Source: Nesterenkonia sp. E16_10
GTDB lineage: Bacteria; Actinomycetota; Actinomycetes; Actinomycetales; Micrococcaceae
Length of the DNA: 64,000 nucleotides
Assembly: GCF_017347085.1 (NCBI RefSeq)
Contig: NZ_JADPSA010000001.1
Span: 62,001 to 126,000, forward strand
Direction: 5' to 3'
Positions 50,006 through 59,122 of this stretch are shown one piece after another. The position numbers were made by a program, and so were the translations under genes. The first letter of the stretch is position 1; each line of letters opens with the position of its first letter. The notes beneath the pieces were generated by a model. That model searched no databases, was not told the DNA's origin, and saw only the letters and a list, made by a program, of their open reading frames with translations.

Positions 50006-50222
50006 TGAATGCAGGGTCAATCGACCGCAGCACGGGAAGGAACCCGTCCTCGTAGGGCGGGGTAGGTAGGCCGGCGGTCTGACTCCGACTACCCTCACAG
50101 GGGCATAGCTGCGTCCGAAGGGCAACAGCAACTTCGTTGACTTGTGATGCCTCGATCAACGCCAGTCAGCCGCGGCGAAAAGGAAATCCTAGCTCTGTCG
50201 AGTCTTGGTCGCCCACGGAGGC
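50006..50222. other. Gap between the helicase and siderophore ATPase genes
   Basis: These 217 bases lie between convergent genes. I see no gene, no clear terminator and no attachment-like repeat. Composition moves back toward that of the host genes. Confidence 0.5.
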
Positions 50223-50993
50223 TCAGTAATACACCGCCAGCGGCCCGCGAGGACCCTCGATCACCGTGACCTCGGTGTCGAAGACCCGGGTCAGCACCGC
50301 ATCCTGCATGATCTCCGCCGGTGTTCCGTGCTCGATGACCACGCCGTCCTTCATCGCCAGGATCTTGTCCGAGTAGCGGGCGGCGAAGTTGATGTCATGC
50401 AGCACGATCACCACGGTGCGGCCCAGCTCGTCGGCGGCGCGGCGCAGCTGCTGCATCATCTGCACCGCGTGCTGCATGTCCAAGTTGTTCAGCGGCTCAT
50501 CGAGCAGCACATAGTCGGTGTCCTGGGCCAGCACCATGGCCACATAGGCCCGCTGACGCTGACCACCCGAGAGCTGATCCAGGTAGCGGCCCTCCAGCGC
50601 GGTGAGGTCCAGGAAATCGATGGCCTCGGAGATGTGCCGCTCGTCCTGGAGGGTGAGCCGGCCCCGGGAGTGTGGGAACCGGCCGAAGCCCACCAGCTGA
50701 CGCACCGTGAGCCGGGTGACGAAGTGGTTCTCCTGGCGCAGGATGGAGAGAATCTTCGCGATGGTCTTCGAGGGCGAGCTCACAACGTCATGCCCGGCCA
50801 CCTCGATCCGCCCGGAGTCCACATCGAGCAGCCGCCCGATCATGGTCAGGATGGTGGACTTTCCGGCACCGTTGGGACCCACCAGGGCGGTGATGCCGCC
50901 GGCGGCGATGTCCACGCTGACCGGGCCGATGGCCACGGTGTCGCTGGCCCCTTCTGTGCCGTAGTTCTTGGCGACCTCGGTGAGGCTGATCAC
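50223..50993 (-). CDS. Iron-siderophore ABC transporter ATP-binding protein
   Basis: This 256-residue ATPase powers import by the two permeases next to it. It has Walker A GPNGAGKST, the Q-loop near LRQENHFVTRL, the signature QLSGGQRQRAYVAMVLAQ, Walker B YVLLDEPLNNLD and the H-loop VLHDINFAARYSDKI. It belongs to the FecE/BtuD-like group; the YclP-type Bacillus transporter is a close analogue in arrangement. Its start overlaps the end of the upstream permease by four bases (ATGA). It is the last gene of the operon. Confidence 0.94.
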   Translation of the reverse strand: MISLTEVAKNYGTEGASDTVAIGPVSVDIAAGGITALVGPNGAGKSTILTMIGRLLDVDSGRIEVAGHDVVSSPSKTIAKILSILRQENHFVTRLTVRQLVGFGRFPHSRGRLTLQDERHISEAIDFLDLTALEGRYLDQLSGGQRQRAYVAMVLAQDTDYVLLDEPLNNLDMQHAVQMMQQLRRAADELGRTVVIVLHDINFAARYSDKILAMKDGVVIEHGTPAEIMQDAVLTRVFDTEVTVIEGPRGPLAVYY

Positions 50994-52081
50994 AGGCGAC
51001 CCTTTCGCATCAGGACTATCAGGAAGACGATTCCGCCGAGGAGCTCGATGATCAGGGTCACCGCGCCCTGGGCGTAGAAGATGTTGCGCATGATGAAGTA
51101 CGCCCCGGTCAGGACGGCGTACCCGATGAGTATGGCCATCGGGAACAGCATCCGGTGCGAGTAGGTGTCGGCGAACTGGTAGGCCAGGGTCGCGACCAGG
51201 AAGCCCAGGAAGGTCATCGGGCCGACCAGGGAGGTGCTCATCGCCATCAGCACCGAGACCAGCGCCAGGATGATCAGCACTTCGCGCCTGTGGTGGACCC
51301 CGAGGTTGTTCGCGTTGTCACGTCCCAGCGCGACCACGTTGAGCCGTCGCGCCCGCCACCACAGCACCCCTGCGGCCACCAGCGCGATCGGGATCGCGTA
51401 GGGCAGGTACTCCCCGCGGGCGTTGCCGATATTGCCGAAGAGCCGCGCGGTGAGCACGTCGAACTCGCTGGGGGTCAGCACCCGCTGCATGAAGGTCGAC
51501 AGCGAGCCCAGTCCCCCGCCGATCACCACACCCACCAGCAGCATGATGTGGATGTTGGAGAACTTCCCGCTGAGCAGCCAGGAGTAGAGGATCGTCGCGA
51601 AGAGCACCATCGCCCCGGCCTGCATCAGGAACTGCGGCAGCCCGGTGACCAGGGTGACCCCGGCGATGCCGAAGAAGAACACCGCACCGGTCTGGATCGC
51701 CACATACAGCGATTCGAATCCCATGATCGAGGGCGTGAGGATCCGGTTGTTGGTCGCGGTCTGGAACGACACCGTGGCCATCGCCTGGCAGAAGACGACG
51801 ACGCCGATCACCAGCACGGTCTCTGCGCGCATCTTGGCGATCAGCCAGTACCCCTCGGAGCCCAACGGCATCGGGTTCTCGTAGCTGAGGATCCCCGCGG
51901 TGAAGAGCACCGAGAGACCGGCGAGCAGCGCCATGATGCCCCAGTAGCGCAGGCCGTGGCGCGTGGTGGTGATTGCCCCGGAGCGCCGGCCGTCCCGGTG
52001 CCGCGACCTGGGTGCCGCTGACCCGGCACCTCCGGCCGGGTCAGATGTGGCGCGGTGTTCGCGGTCGAGCTGCGTGGTCAT
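50990..52081 (-). CDS. Iron-siderophore ABC transporter permease, second
   Basis: This 363-residue FecCD-type permease has about nine or ten membrane helices after a polar N-terminus of some 40 residues. It shows TNNRILTPSIMGFESLYVAIQT, GALSTF-like GLGSLSTFMQRV, and the ATPase-contact stretch LGVHHRREVLIILALVSVLMAMSTSLVGPMTFLG. It pairs with the other permease to form the channel. Its ATG overlaps the stop of the first permease gene (ATGA) and its own stop overlaps the ATPase start. Confidence 0.93.
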   Translation of the reverse strand: MTTQLDREHRATSDPAGGAGSAAPRSRHRDGRRSGAITTTRHGLRYWGIMALLAGLSVLFTAGILSYENPMPLGSEGYWLIAKMRAETVLVIGVVVFCQAMATVSFQTATNNRILTPSIMGFESLYVAIQTGAVFFFGIAGVTLVTGLPQFLMQAGAMVLFATILYSWLLSGKFSNIHIMLLVGVVIGGGLGSLSTFMQRVLTPSEFDVLTARLFGNIGNARGEYLPYAIPIALVAAGVLWWRARRLNVVALGRDNANNLGVHHRREVLIILALVSVLMAMSTSLVGPMTFLGFLVATLAYQFADTYSHRMLFPMAILIGYAVLTGAYFIMRNIFYAQGAVTLIIELLGGIVFLIVLMRKGRL

Positions 52082-53115
52082 GCGGGAAGCCCCCCTTTCT
52101 TGCGCTGCCGCAGCAGCAGTCCGACGAACACCACAGCGCCGACCAGGCCCAGCACCAGTCCGACAGGAATCTCGAACGGTGCGCGGATGGTGCGACCGAT
52201 CAGGTCGCAGACGGTCACGGTCGCGATCCCGAGCAGCGCGACCCATGGCAGGTTGCTGCGCAGGTCATCGCCGCGGAAGAGTGAGACGATATTGGGCACC
52301 ACGAGCCCCAGGAAAGGCAGCGTGCCGACCACTGTGGCGGTGACCCCGGTGGCCACCGCGACCATTGCGGTGCCCATGAAGAGCACGGCGGTGTAGTTCA
52401 GGCCCACGTTGGTGGCCATGTCCTTGCCGAGTCCGGCGACCGTGAACTGGTCGGCGGTGACGAACACCAGGATGCTCACCCCCAGCACCAGGAACATCAG
52501 CTCGTAGCGCCCCTCGACCACTCGGGTGAAGGAGCCCGCGAACCAGATGCCCAGGGTCTGCAGGTGGTCGGTCATCAGCGCGATATAGGTCGTGAAGGAG
52601 CTGACCACGGCGCCGAGCATGATCCCGATGATCGGCACGATCAGCGAGGACTTCAGGGTGACCCGTTGCAGGAAGAGGAAGAAGATGACGGTGCCGATGA
52701 AGGCCATCGTCACGGCCCCGCCCATCCGGGCGAGCATCGAGGCTCCGGGGAATAGCCAGAGCACCAGTATCAGCCCCAGTCCCGCCCACTCGGTGGTGCC
52801 GGTGGTGGTGGGCTCCACGAAGCGGTTCTGCGTGAGCAGCTGCATGATCAGCCCGCACATGGCCATCGAGGCGCCGGCCAGCACCAGTGCGATGGTGCGC
52901 GGGACCCGGGTGATGCCGAACATCCAGAACCCGTCTGCGGAGAAGACGTCGTACTGCCCGGTGGTCAGCGAGAGCACCAGCAGCCCTGAGGTGATCAGCG
53001 CGGCGATCAGCAGCGCCGGGGTGAGGAGTCGCTGTCGGCGAGTCTCGCGGGGGCCATGTGCGTCCGGAGTCGCGAGGTCCTCCCGACTCGGCGCCGCAGA
53101 GGGAGTGTCGGGCAT
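52078..53115 (-). CDS. Iron-siderophore ABC transporter permease, first
   Basis: This 345-residue FecCD-type permease has RVPRTIALVLAGASMAMCGLIMQLLTQNRFVEPTTTGTTEWAGLGL near the first helices, the classic family segment, and GLGKDMATNVGLNYTAVLFMGTAMVAVATGVTATVVGTLPFLGLVVPNIV in the second half. The N-terminal 28 residues are polar and cytosolic. It follows the binding-protein gene by 179 bases with a strong stem-loop between them, and overlaps the second permease gene by four bases. Confidence 0.93.
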   Translation of the reverse strand: MPDTPSAAPSREDLATPDAHGPRETRRQRLLTPALLIAALITSGLLVLSLTTGQYDVFSADGFWMFGITRVPRTIALVLAGASMAMCGLIMQLLTQNRFVEPTTTGTTEWAGLGLILVLWLFPGASMLARMGGAVTMAFIGTVIFFLFLQRVTLKSSLIVPIIGIMLGAVVSSFTTYIALMTDHLQTLGIWFAGSFTRVVEGRYELMFLVLGVSILVFVTADQFTVAGLGKDMATNVGLNYTAVLFMGTAMVAVATGVTATVVGTLPFLGLVVPNIVSLFRGDDLRSNLPWVALLGIATVTVCDLIGRTIRAPFEIPVGLVLGLVGAVVFVGLLLRQRKKGGLPA

Positions 53116-53211
53116 CGAAGGGGCTTTCTATGATGAGCCGGAACTATGCAGTGGTCTGCATACTCCGCCCGCGGCGGGCCTGAATAGGTGATACAGGTAT
53201 TTCGTATTGGA

Positions 53212-53252
53212 GACGGTCCCGCGCAGGTTGTCCAGGCCTGCGCGGGACCGTC
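53212..53252 (-). other. Intercistronic stem-loop in the siderophore operon
   Basis: The 16-bp arms 53212-53227 and 53237-53252 pair perfectly around a nine-base loop. It lies between the binding-protein stop and the first permease start. It probably lets the binding protein be made in excess over the membrane parts, by stabilising its message or by partial termination. Confidence 0.75.
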
Positions 53253-53294
53253 GATCGACCATCATTCACCGACTGGCAAGAGAGTGAACTGCGG

Positions 53295-54455
53295 TCATTC
53301 CGCGGCTTCGAGTGCGTCTGCGAAGTCGCGGAAGAATTCGGTGTAGGCCTGGATGTCTTCGGTGAGGTAGAAGTTCTCCGGCAGGTACACGATCTGGTCG
53401 TTCTCCACGGCGGAGACGTTGGCCAGTGCGGCTGACTCCTCGACGATCTCGGCCGCGGGGCTGTACTCCTCCCCCTCGTCCAGGGAGAGCCGGGCATCGC
53501 GGTCCAGCACGAGCATCCAGTCTGGGTTCGCGGTGGCGATGGCCTCCACAGAGATGTCATCGCCGTGGGACTCGTTCTCACCCTCCTGCTCCAGGGCGGG
53601 AGTGAGGTCGAAGGTGTCGAAGACCGGACCGATGGCACGACCCTCAGGTCCTGGTGCCACGTAGCTCATGTCACCGCCGGAGGTGAGCAGCCCCATCACC
53701 GTGGACTCGCCGTCGTAGGCGTCCTGGACCCGCGCCATCTCGGCTTCGAGCTCTTCTACGAGCTCCGTGGCGACACCCTCCTCGCCGAAGACCTCGCCGA
53801 GCGATTCAGTCTTCCGAATCAGCTCTTCGACCAGGTCAGCGTCCTCCTGTGGCTCGAATTCCAGAACGGTGGCCTCGGGCGCAAGACCGCTGAGGTCCTG
53901 GTAGTACTGCTGGAAGCGCTGCCCGTTGATGATCAGATCGGGCTCCGCCGCGACCACATTCTCCAGGTCCGGCTCACGGTGATTGCCCAGGTCCAGGATG
54001 GACTCATCCTGGGCCCAGTCATGGGTCTGCGCGTCCATCAGGCTGCGCGCGGCGGCAGTGGGCTCGACGCCGAAAGCCTCCAAGGTCCGGTAGGACCTGT
54101 TGTCGGTGACGACGACGCTCTGGGGATCGGTGGAGACCTCGTGGGTGCCGTGGTCATCCTCGATGGTGACCGTGGCAGCGGCTTCACCCTCCGCCTCACC
54201 CTCGGCATCCTCCGCATCGGCCGCTTCCGCTTCGGTGGCCCCGGCCTCGGGCTCCTCAGCCTCGGCCTGCGAGCCGCAGGCCCCCAGGGCGAAGATCGCG
54301 ATGAGACCCAGAGAGAGCGCACCCACGGTTCGGGAACGCGACGTCGGCGCCGCGCTGCGCGCCATGGGCTCAGGTGCTGCGGCCCCGACAGCGGGGCTCT
54401 TGGGCACAGTGCTCTCGGAGGCGGTGCCCTCGGGTGCGAAGTCTTCAGTGGGCAT
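53295..54455 (-). CDS. Iron-siderophore substrate-binding lipoprotein
   Basis: This 386-residue protein binds ferric siderophore outside the cell and delivers it to the permeases. After a polar leader of about 30 residues comes a lipoprotein signal (RTVGALSLGLIAIFALGAC); Cys60 would be lipidated. A very acidic Glu/Ala/Asp linker follows, then the FecB/FepB-type fold with DPQSVVVTDNRSYRTLEAFGVEP, AAEPDLIINGQRF and NPDWMLVLDRDA. I kept the ATG at 54455, which has AAAGG upstream. An internal ATG at 54365 would give a standard short signal peptide. The operon is preceded by a DtxR-type iron box. Confidence 0.9.
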   Translation of the reverse strand: MPTEDFAPEGTASESTVPKSPAVGAAAPEPMARSAAPTSRSRTVGALSLGLIAIFALGACGSQAEAEEPEAGATEAEAADAEDAEGEAEGEAAATVTIEDDHGTHEVSTDPQSVVVTDNRSYRTLEAFGVEPTAAARSLMDAQTHDWAQDESILDLGNHREPDLENVVAAEPDLIINGQRFQQYYQDLSGLAPEATVLEFEPQEDADLVEELIRKTESLGEVFGEEGVATELVEELEAEMARVQDAYDGESTVMGLLTSGGDMSYVAPGPEGRAIGPVFDTFDLTPALEQEGENESHGDDISVEAIATANPDWMLVLDRDARLSLDEGEEYSPAAEIVEESAALANVSAVENDQIVYLPENFYLTEDIQAYTEFFRDFADALEAAE

Positions 54456-54507
54456 GGCCCTGCCTTTCACGGTGATTGCTCCGGGTACCCCGGAAGGAGA
54501 TGTGGAC

Positions 54508-54526
54508 TTAGTGTCCCCTAAGCTAA
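54508..54526 (-). promoter_or_regulatory. DtxR/IdeR-type iron box
   Basis: TTAGTGTCCCCTAAGCTAA matches the DtxR/IdeR consensus (TTAGGTTAGCCTAACCTAA) at 14 of 19 bases. It lies 53 bases before the binding-protein ATG, at the right place to block its promoter. With iron bound, the regulator would switch off siderophore uptake. The regulator gene is not in the window. Confidence 0.7.
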
Positions 54527-54683
54527 ATAGAAACTACCGACTTATCTAATTGAGCGCAAATGGGGTGCAAATATGACGGGAGTGTGAGATTCGGTCATCA
54601 GTTCGTGATGTATTGCTTGGGATGAGGTCTCCAGTGCGCGGATTCACCCGGATCGGCAGGAAGCTACCGGTACCGTAGGAGCG

Positions 54684-55973
54684 GTGTCCTCCCCCACCGC
54701 TGATCCGCTCTCCCCAGTCCTCACCCCGGAGGGGTGGGAGCTGCTGAACTCGCTGCCGCCCTATGACGAGGAGTCGGCCTTCGGCCTGAACCTTCGACTG
54801 CGCGAGGCCGGCCACCCGCCGGACCGGGTGGCGGCGGCCCTGACCCAGTCCCGGCTTCGCGCGGCGGCGCGCAAGAAGTTCGGCGAGTTCGCCGGCCGGA
54901 TGCTCTTCACCCACGAGGGTCTGCAGCAGTCGACCCGGCTGCCGGTGGCAGCGCGCCACGCCCAGCGTTTCCGCACCGCCGGTCTGGACCGGGTGATCGA
55001 TCTCGGCTGCGGCTTGGGCGGTGATGCCATGGCAGCGGCCTCTCTGGGACTGGCCGTGACGGCGGTGGAGGCCGATGAGCGCATCGCGGCAGCGGCCACG
55101 ATGAACCTGCACCCCTTCCCGGAGGCGGCGGTGGAGCACGGCACCGCCGAGGACTTCGCCGCGACCTTTGATCTGCTCGGCGCCGGGGCTCCCCCAGGCT
55201 GGGGCCTGTGGTTGGATCCGGCACGCCGCGACCCGCACGCGGCCCAGGATGCCGCCTCGACCGGGCCCTCTCGGCTCTGGGACCCGGAGTCCTTCTCGCC
55301 CCCGCTGAGCTTCGTGACCGCCCTGGCGAGCACCGGCGCCCCGATGGGGGTCAAGCTGGGCCCGGGGCTGCCGCATGACCTGATCCCCGCCGACTGTGAG
55401 GCCGAATGGGTCTCTGTGGATGGAGATCTGGTGGAGGTGGTGCTCTGGTTCAACGCCCTGGCCCGTCCCGGGGTCCGCCGTGCCGCGACGCTGCTGCCTG
55501 GCGACGGCGCCGCGCCCGTGGAGCTGATCAGCGAGACCGACTTCGGCTCCGGCGCGCAGCTGGAACCCGAGGGGCGAGCCGGGCTCTCCGGGGTGCTGCA
55601 TGAACCGGACCCGGCGGTGATCCGTTCCGGGCTCGTCGCCGAGCTCGCCGACGCGTTGGATGCTCATCTGCTCGATGAGCACATCGCCTATTTCTGCGCC
55701 GAGGAGCCCGTGGGGGACCCCGCCTATCGGTTCTCCCGGCAGTTCCGGGTGCTCGAGGTCAGGCCCTACAACGTCAAGTCGCTCAAGGCCTGGGTGGCCG
55801 ATTCCGGGGTGACGACCCTGGAGATCAAGAAGCGAGGGGTCGACGTCGTCCCGGAACAGCTCCGCCAGCAGGTCCTGCCGAAGAAACGCGCCAAGGGGCC
55901 CCGGCACCGGGCCACCGTGGTGGTCACCCGGCTGGGCGAGGAGCGGGTCTTCGCCGTGGTGGAACCGCTGTAG
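54684..55973 (+). CDS. THUMP-like class I SAM-dependent methyltransferase
   Basis: This 429-residue protein has the SAM-binding motif VIDLGCGLGGDAMAAASLGLAVTAVEADERIAAAA at about residues 111-145, then LWLDPARRDP, a catalytic-type motif. The C-terminal third ([40 protein letters not shown]) is like the THUMP-related end of a common actinobacterial methyltransferase of unknown target, probably an RNA. The start is a GTG with GGAG five bases upstream. It ends four bases from the convergent hexosaminidase gene and stands alone. Confidence 0.82.
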   Translation: MSSPTADPLSPVLTPEGWELLNSLPPYDEESAFGLNLRLREAGHPPDRVAAALTQSRLRAAARKKFGEFAGRMLFTHEGLQQSTRLPVAARHAQRFRTAGLDRVIDLGCGLGGDAMAAASLGLAVTAVEADERIAAAATMNLHPFPEAAVEHGTAEDFAATFDLLGAGAPPGWGLWLDPARRDPHAAQDAASTGPSRLWDPESFSPPLSFVTALASTGAPMGVKLGPGLPHDLIPADCEAEWVSVDGDLVEVVLWFNALARPGVRRAATLLPGDGAAPVELISETDFGSGAQLEPEGRAGLSGVLHEPDPAVIRSGLVAELADALDAHLLDEHIAYFCAEEPVGDPAYRFSRQFRVLEVRPYNVKSLKAWVADSGVTTLEIKKRGVDVVPEQLRQQVLPKKRAKGPRHRATVVVTRLGEERVFAVVEPL

Positions 55974-55977
55974 CCGC

Positions 55978-57789
55978 TCAGCAGGCGGAGTGGCCGCGGG
56001 GCAGCTCGCCCACCTCCACGGGGAGCGCTCCGGGCGCCTCGGCGCCGGCGAGCACCGCGGCGAGCGCCTCGAAGGATTCCTGGGTCCGGCCGTAGAGCGC
56101 GATCTGGGTGGGGGCGTCGGCCCCGGCCAGCACCTCGGGACGGTCCAGGGCCACGGCGACGTCACCGCCGGCGGCGCTGGACTCCCCGACCAGGTTCACC
56201 ACCGCGCCGGTGCCCACGGTGAGCCCGGCCGCCTCGGCGGCCGCGGTCAGCCGGGAGCGGTCCTGTTCGCTGCCGCCGAGGATGGTGATCCCGGCATCGG
56301 CCAGATCTGCCTCACACTCTCCAGCGACAAGGGTCACCGCGGATTCGCTCAGCTCCGTCGCGGTCTCTTCGGGGCTGCCGGATTCTGATTCCTGGTCGGC
56401 GTCTGCTTCAGCATCTTCACCGCGCAGCTGCTCGGGCAGCTGAGCCCCGGGGCCGGCGGCGAGCTCTCCGGCGGCCAGCTCGGCCTGCCAGAGCTGCAGC
56501 GCGGCCACGCGTTCGGCCGCCTCCTGAAGGCGAGAGCGGTCGAGCTCGCCCGACTCCACCGCCGCGACGATGCCGGTGTGGGCGCCGCGGAGGTCAGCGG
56601 GCATCAGCAGCAGGTCCGCGCCTGCGCTCAGCGCGGTCACGGCGGCCTGGTCGCCGCCGTAGCCCTGGACGATGGCACCCATGTTCAGCGCATCGGTGAC
56701 CACCACGCCCTCATGGCCCAGCTCGCGCAGCTCGGTGTAGGCGGCGGCGGAGAGCGAGGAGGGAACGCCTGCTTCCAGCGCGGGCACCTCGATGTGGCCC
56801 ATCATGACCATCGGAACACCGGCCTCGGCAGCCTCGGCGAAGGGCGCCCAGTCGCGGGCACGCAGCTCCTCGAGGCTGGCGCCCTGGACGGGGAGTGTCT
56901 GGTGGGAATCCTCGGTCACGGAACCATGCCCGGGAAAGTGCTTGACCGAACCCGCAAGCCCGCCCTCGGCGAGACCCCGGATGCCCTCCATACTCAGTTC
57001 GGCCACGGACCCGGCATCCGATCCGAAGGACCGGGAGCCGATGGTCGGATCGGAGGCCCCGACGGTGACGTCGCCGTTGGGCGCGAAGCTGGTGGTGAAC
57101 CCCAGGTCAGCCAGCTCAGCGGCGAGGAAGCGGTGTCCAGACCGGGTGAGCGCGCCGTCGTCGTCCTGCGCGTCCGCCTCCGGCTGTTCCTGCTCCGGAT
57201 CGTCCTGGCCTGAGGCGGCGGCTCCGTAGGCCATCGGGGTGGGCCATTCGGTGAGCGGGGCGCCGACCCGGGTGACCAGGCCGCCCTCCTGGTCCACGCT
57301 GATCATCGGGGGCACCTCACGCTCCCCGGCGGCCTCGCCGAGTGTGCTCAGCGCGGCGGCCAGCTCCTGCGTGTCGACACCTCTCTGGGCGAGCGGGACG
57401 TTGGCGCCCATGATGATGGCACCGCCGAGGTGCAGCTCCTCGATCAGGGCCGCCATGCCCGAAGCATCGGGGGTCGCGTACTCCCCCACCAGCACGGATC
57501 CGGCCAGCTCGCTGAGGGAGTACTCCGCCACGAGCTCGGCGGCCCGTTCCTGGTGGTCCTCTCCGGGCCCGGCGAGCGCGGCCTCCTGGGCCTGCTCGGC
57601 CTCGACGCGGCGCTGCTCCTCGGCCTCCGCCGCGGCATCCTCGGCGCTCTGCTGGCTCGGCTCGCTCGGGTCCGACGGATCCCCGGAGGCCTCCGGATCG
57701 GAGCCTCCGGCGCAGGAGCTCAGCAGCAGGGAAGACAGCAGCACCGCCGCCACGAGGGGGCGAGGACGTGAGGAACCGGCAGAAGACAT
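55978..57789 (-). CDS. nagZ: Lipoprotein beta-N-acetylhexosaminidase, GH3
   Basis: This 603-residue enzyme has a lipoprotein signal (AAVLLSSLLLSSC), a Glu/Ala-rich linker, and a GH3 domain from about 80. Its motifs are ISVDQEGGLVTRVG, SVKHFPGHGSVTEDSHQ, with the acid/base His of the NagZ group, and EGVVVTDALNMGAI with the nucleophile Asp. It should cut N-acetylglucosamine from muropeptides at the cell surface, as expected for Gram-positive NagZ. A C-terminal extension of about 150 residues after the barrel is Ala/Glu-rich and like a degenerate second GH3 domain. The ATG at 57789 starts the signal peptide; the frame is open further upstream. Confidence 0.87.
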   Translation of the reverse strand: MSSAGSSRPRPLVAAVLLSSLLLSSCAGGSDPEASGDPSDPSEPSQQSAEDAAAEAEEQRRVEAEQAQEAALAGPGEDHQERAAELVAEYSLSELAGSVLVGEYATPDASGMAALIEELHLGGAIIMGANVPLAQRGVDTQELAAALSTLGEAAGEREVPPMISVDQEGGLVTRVGAPLTEWPTPMAYGAAASGQDDPEQEQPEADAQDDDGALTRSGHRFLAAELADLGFTTSFAPNGDVTVGASDPTIGSRSFGSDAGSVAELSMEGIRGLAEGGLAGSVKHFPGHGSVTEDSHQTLPVQGASLEELRARDWAPFAEAAEAGVPMVMMGHIEVPALEAGVPSSLSAAAYTELRELGHEGVVVTDALNMGAIVQGYGGDQAAVTALSAGADLLLMPADLRGAHTGIVAAVESGELDRSRLQEAAERVAALQLWQAELAAGELAAGPGAQLPEQLRGEDAEADADQESESGSPEETATELSESAVTLVAGECEADLADAGITILGGSEQDRSRLTAAAEAAGLTVGTGAVVNLVGESSAAGGDVAVALDRPEVLAGADAPTQIALYGRTQESFEALAAVLAGAEAPGALPVEVGELPRGHSAC

Positions 57790-57958
57790 GTCAGCCAGGA
57801 TATCCGCGCCGCCTGGACGGCCCAGCCGGACCTCGGACGCGAGTCCCGGGGGCCCGGGCCTCCAGGGGAACTTCGGGCCGTGCATCGGGGATCGTCCAGC
57901 CGGGGCAGTATTCTGTGTGTTGATGTGGCCGCCGGCCCTGACACCCTGAGGAGCCAAG

Positions 57959-59122
57959 TTGGAATTACCCTTCGCGCAGTCACGACGTTCCACCCTGGGC
58001 CTTGAGTGGGAGCTGGCCCTGGTGGATCGGCAGTCCGGAGATCTCCGGTCCGTGGCGGACCAGATCCTCAGGTCCTGCCACGCGGACCTGCCGGATCTGA
58101 GCCCGGAGGAGGAACACCCCTATGTGAAGCAGGAGCTGCTGACCAACACCGTGGAGCTGATCACCGATGTCTGCCCGGATGTGAACACCGGGGTGGATCA
58201 GCTGCGCGAGACCGCCAGCAACGTGATGCGCCACTGTGAGCCGCTCGACGTCGAGCTCTACTGCCAGGGCTCCCATCCCTTCGCCGCACCCACCGAGCAG
58301 GAGGTGACGGATAAGGAGCGCTACGCGGAGCTGATCCGGCGCACCCAGTGGTGGGGCCGGCAGATGGTGATCTACGGGGTGCACGTGCACGTGGGTCTCG
58401 ATGACGTGGCTCAGGCGATGCCGGCGGTCAACGCCCTGTGCAACTACAACGCCCACTTCCAGGCGCTCACCGCCTCCTCGCCCTATTGGTCGGGTGAGGA
58501 CACCGGATACGCGTCGCAGCGGGCGCTGGTCTTCCAGCAGCTGCCCACCGCCGGCGCGTCCTTCCAGTTCGAGGAATGGTCCGGCTATGAGCGGGCCGTC
58601 AGCGACCTGGAGCACACCGGCGTGATCAACGATGTCACCGAGGTCCGCTGGGACGTGCGTGCGGTGCCGCGGCTGGGCACCGTGGAGCTGCGGGTCTGTG
58701 ACGGTCTCGCCACGCTCGAAGAGATCGCCGGGGTCGCGGCGCTGACCCAGTGCATCGTGCACTCCACGGTCAAGGACCTGGAGAACGGCGGCAAGGTGGT
58801 CTCGATGCCGCCGTGGTTCGTGCAGGAGAACAAATGGCGCGCCGCGCGCTACGGCCTGGACGCCGAGATCATTCTCAACGCCGAGGGCGACGAGATGCTG
58901 GTCACCGATCACCTTCAGCAGGAGCTGAACCGGCTGGAACCGGTGGCCAAGGAGCTCGGCTGCGCCGATGAGCTCGCCCTGGTCGAGCAGATGATGCGCG
59001 ACGGCGCGGGCTATATCCGTCAGCGTCAGGTCGCGGAGACCCACCAGGGGGACCTGCGGCAGGTGGTGCTCGACGCGGCCGCCCGGACCCGGATGTCGAT
59101 CAACGGTCCGCGGCGGGTCTGA
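57959..59122 (+). CDS. YbdK-type carboxylate-amine ligase (GCS2 family)
   Basis: This 387-residue protein belongs to the GCS2 family: TLGLEWELALVDRQSGDL, KQELLTNTVELITDVC, the HVHVG metal-like motif in GVHVHVGLDD, and WDVRAVPRLGTVELRVCDG. Family members form gamma-glutamylcysteine; YbdK-type members have weak activity. Actinobacteria make mycothiol rather than glutathione, so the real substrate is uncertain. The start is a TTG with GAGGAG six bases upstream. It is divergent from the hexosaminidase gene and convergent with tsaD. Confidence 0.88.
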   Translation: MELPFAQSRRSTLGLEWELALVDRQSGDLRSVADQILRSCHADLPDLSPEEEHPYVKQELLTNTVELITDVCPDVNTGVDQLRETASNVMRHCEPLDVELYCQGSHPFAAPTEQEVTDKERYAELIRRTQWWGRQMVIYGVHVHVGLDDVAQAMPAVNALCNYNAHFQALTASSPYWSGEDTGYASQRALVFQQLPTAGASFQFEEWSGYERAVSDLEHTGVINDVTEVRWDVRAVPRLGTVELRVCDGLATLEEIAGVAALTQCIVHSTVKDLENGGKVVSMPPWFVQENKWRAARYGLDAEIILNAEGDEMLVTDHLQQELNRLEPVAKELGCADELALVEQMMRDGAGYIRQRQVAETHQGDLRQVVLDAAARTRMSINGPRRV

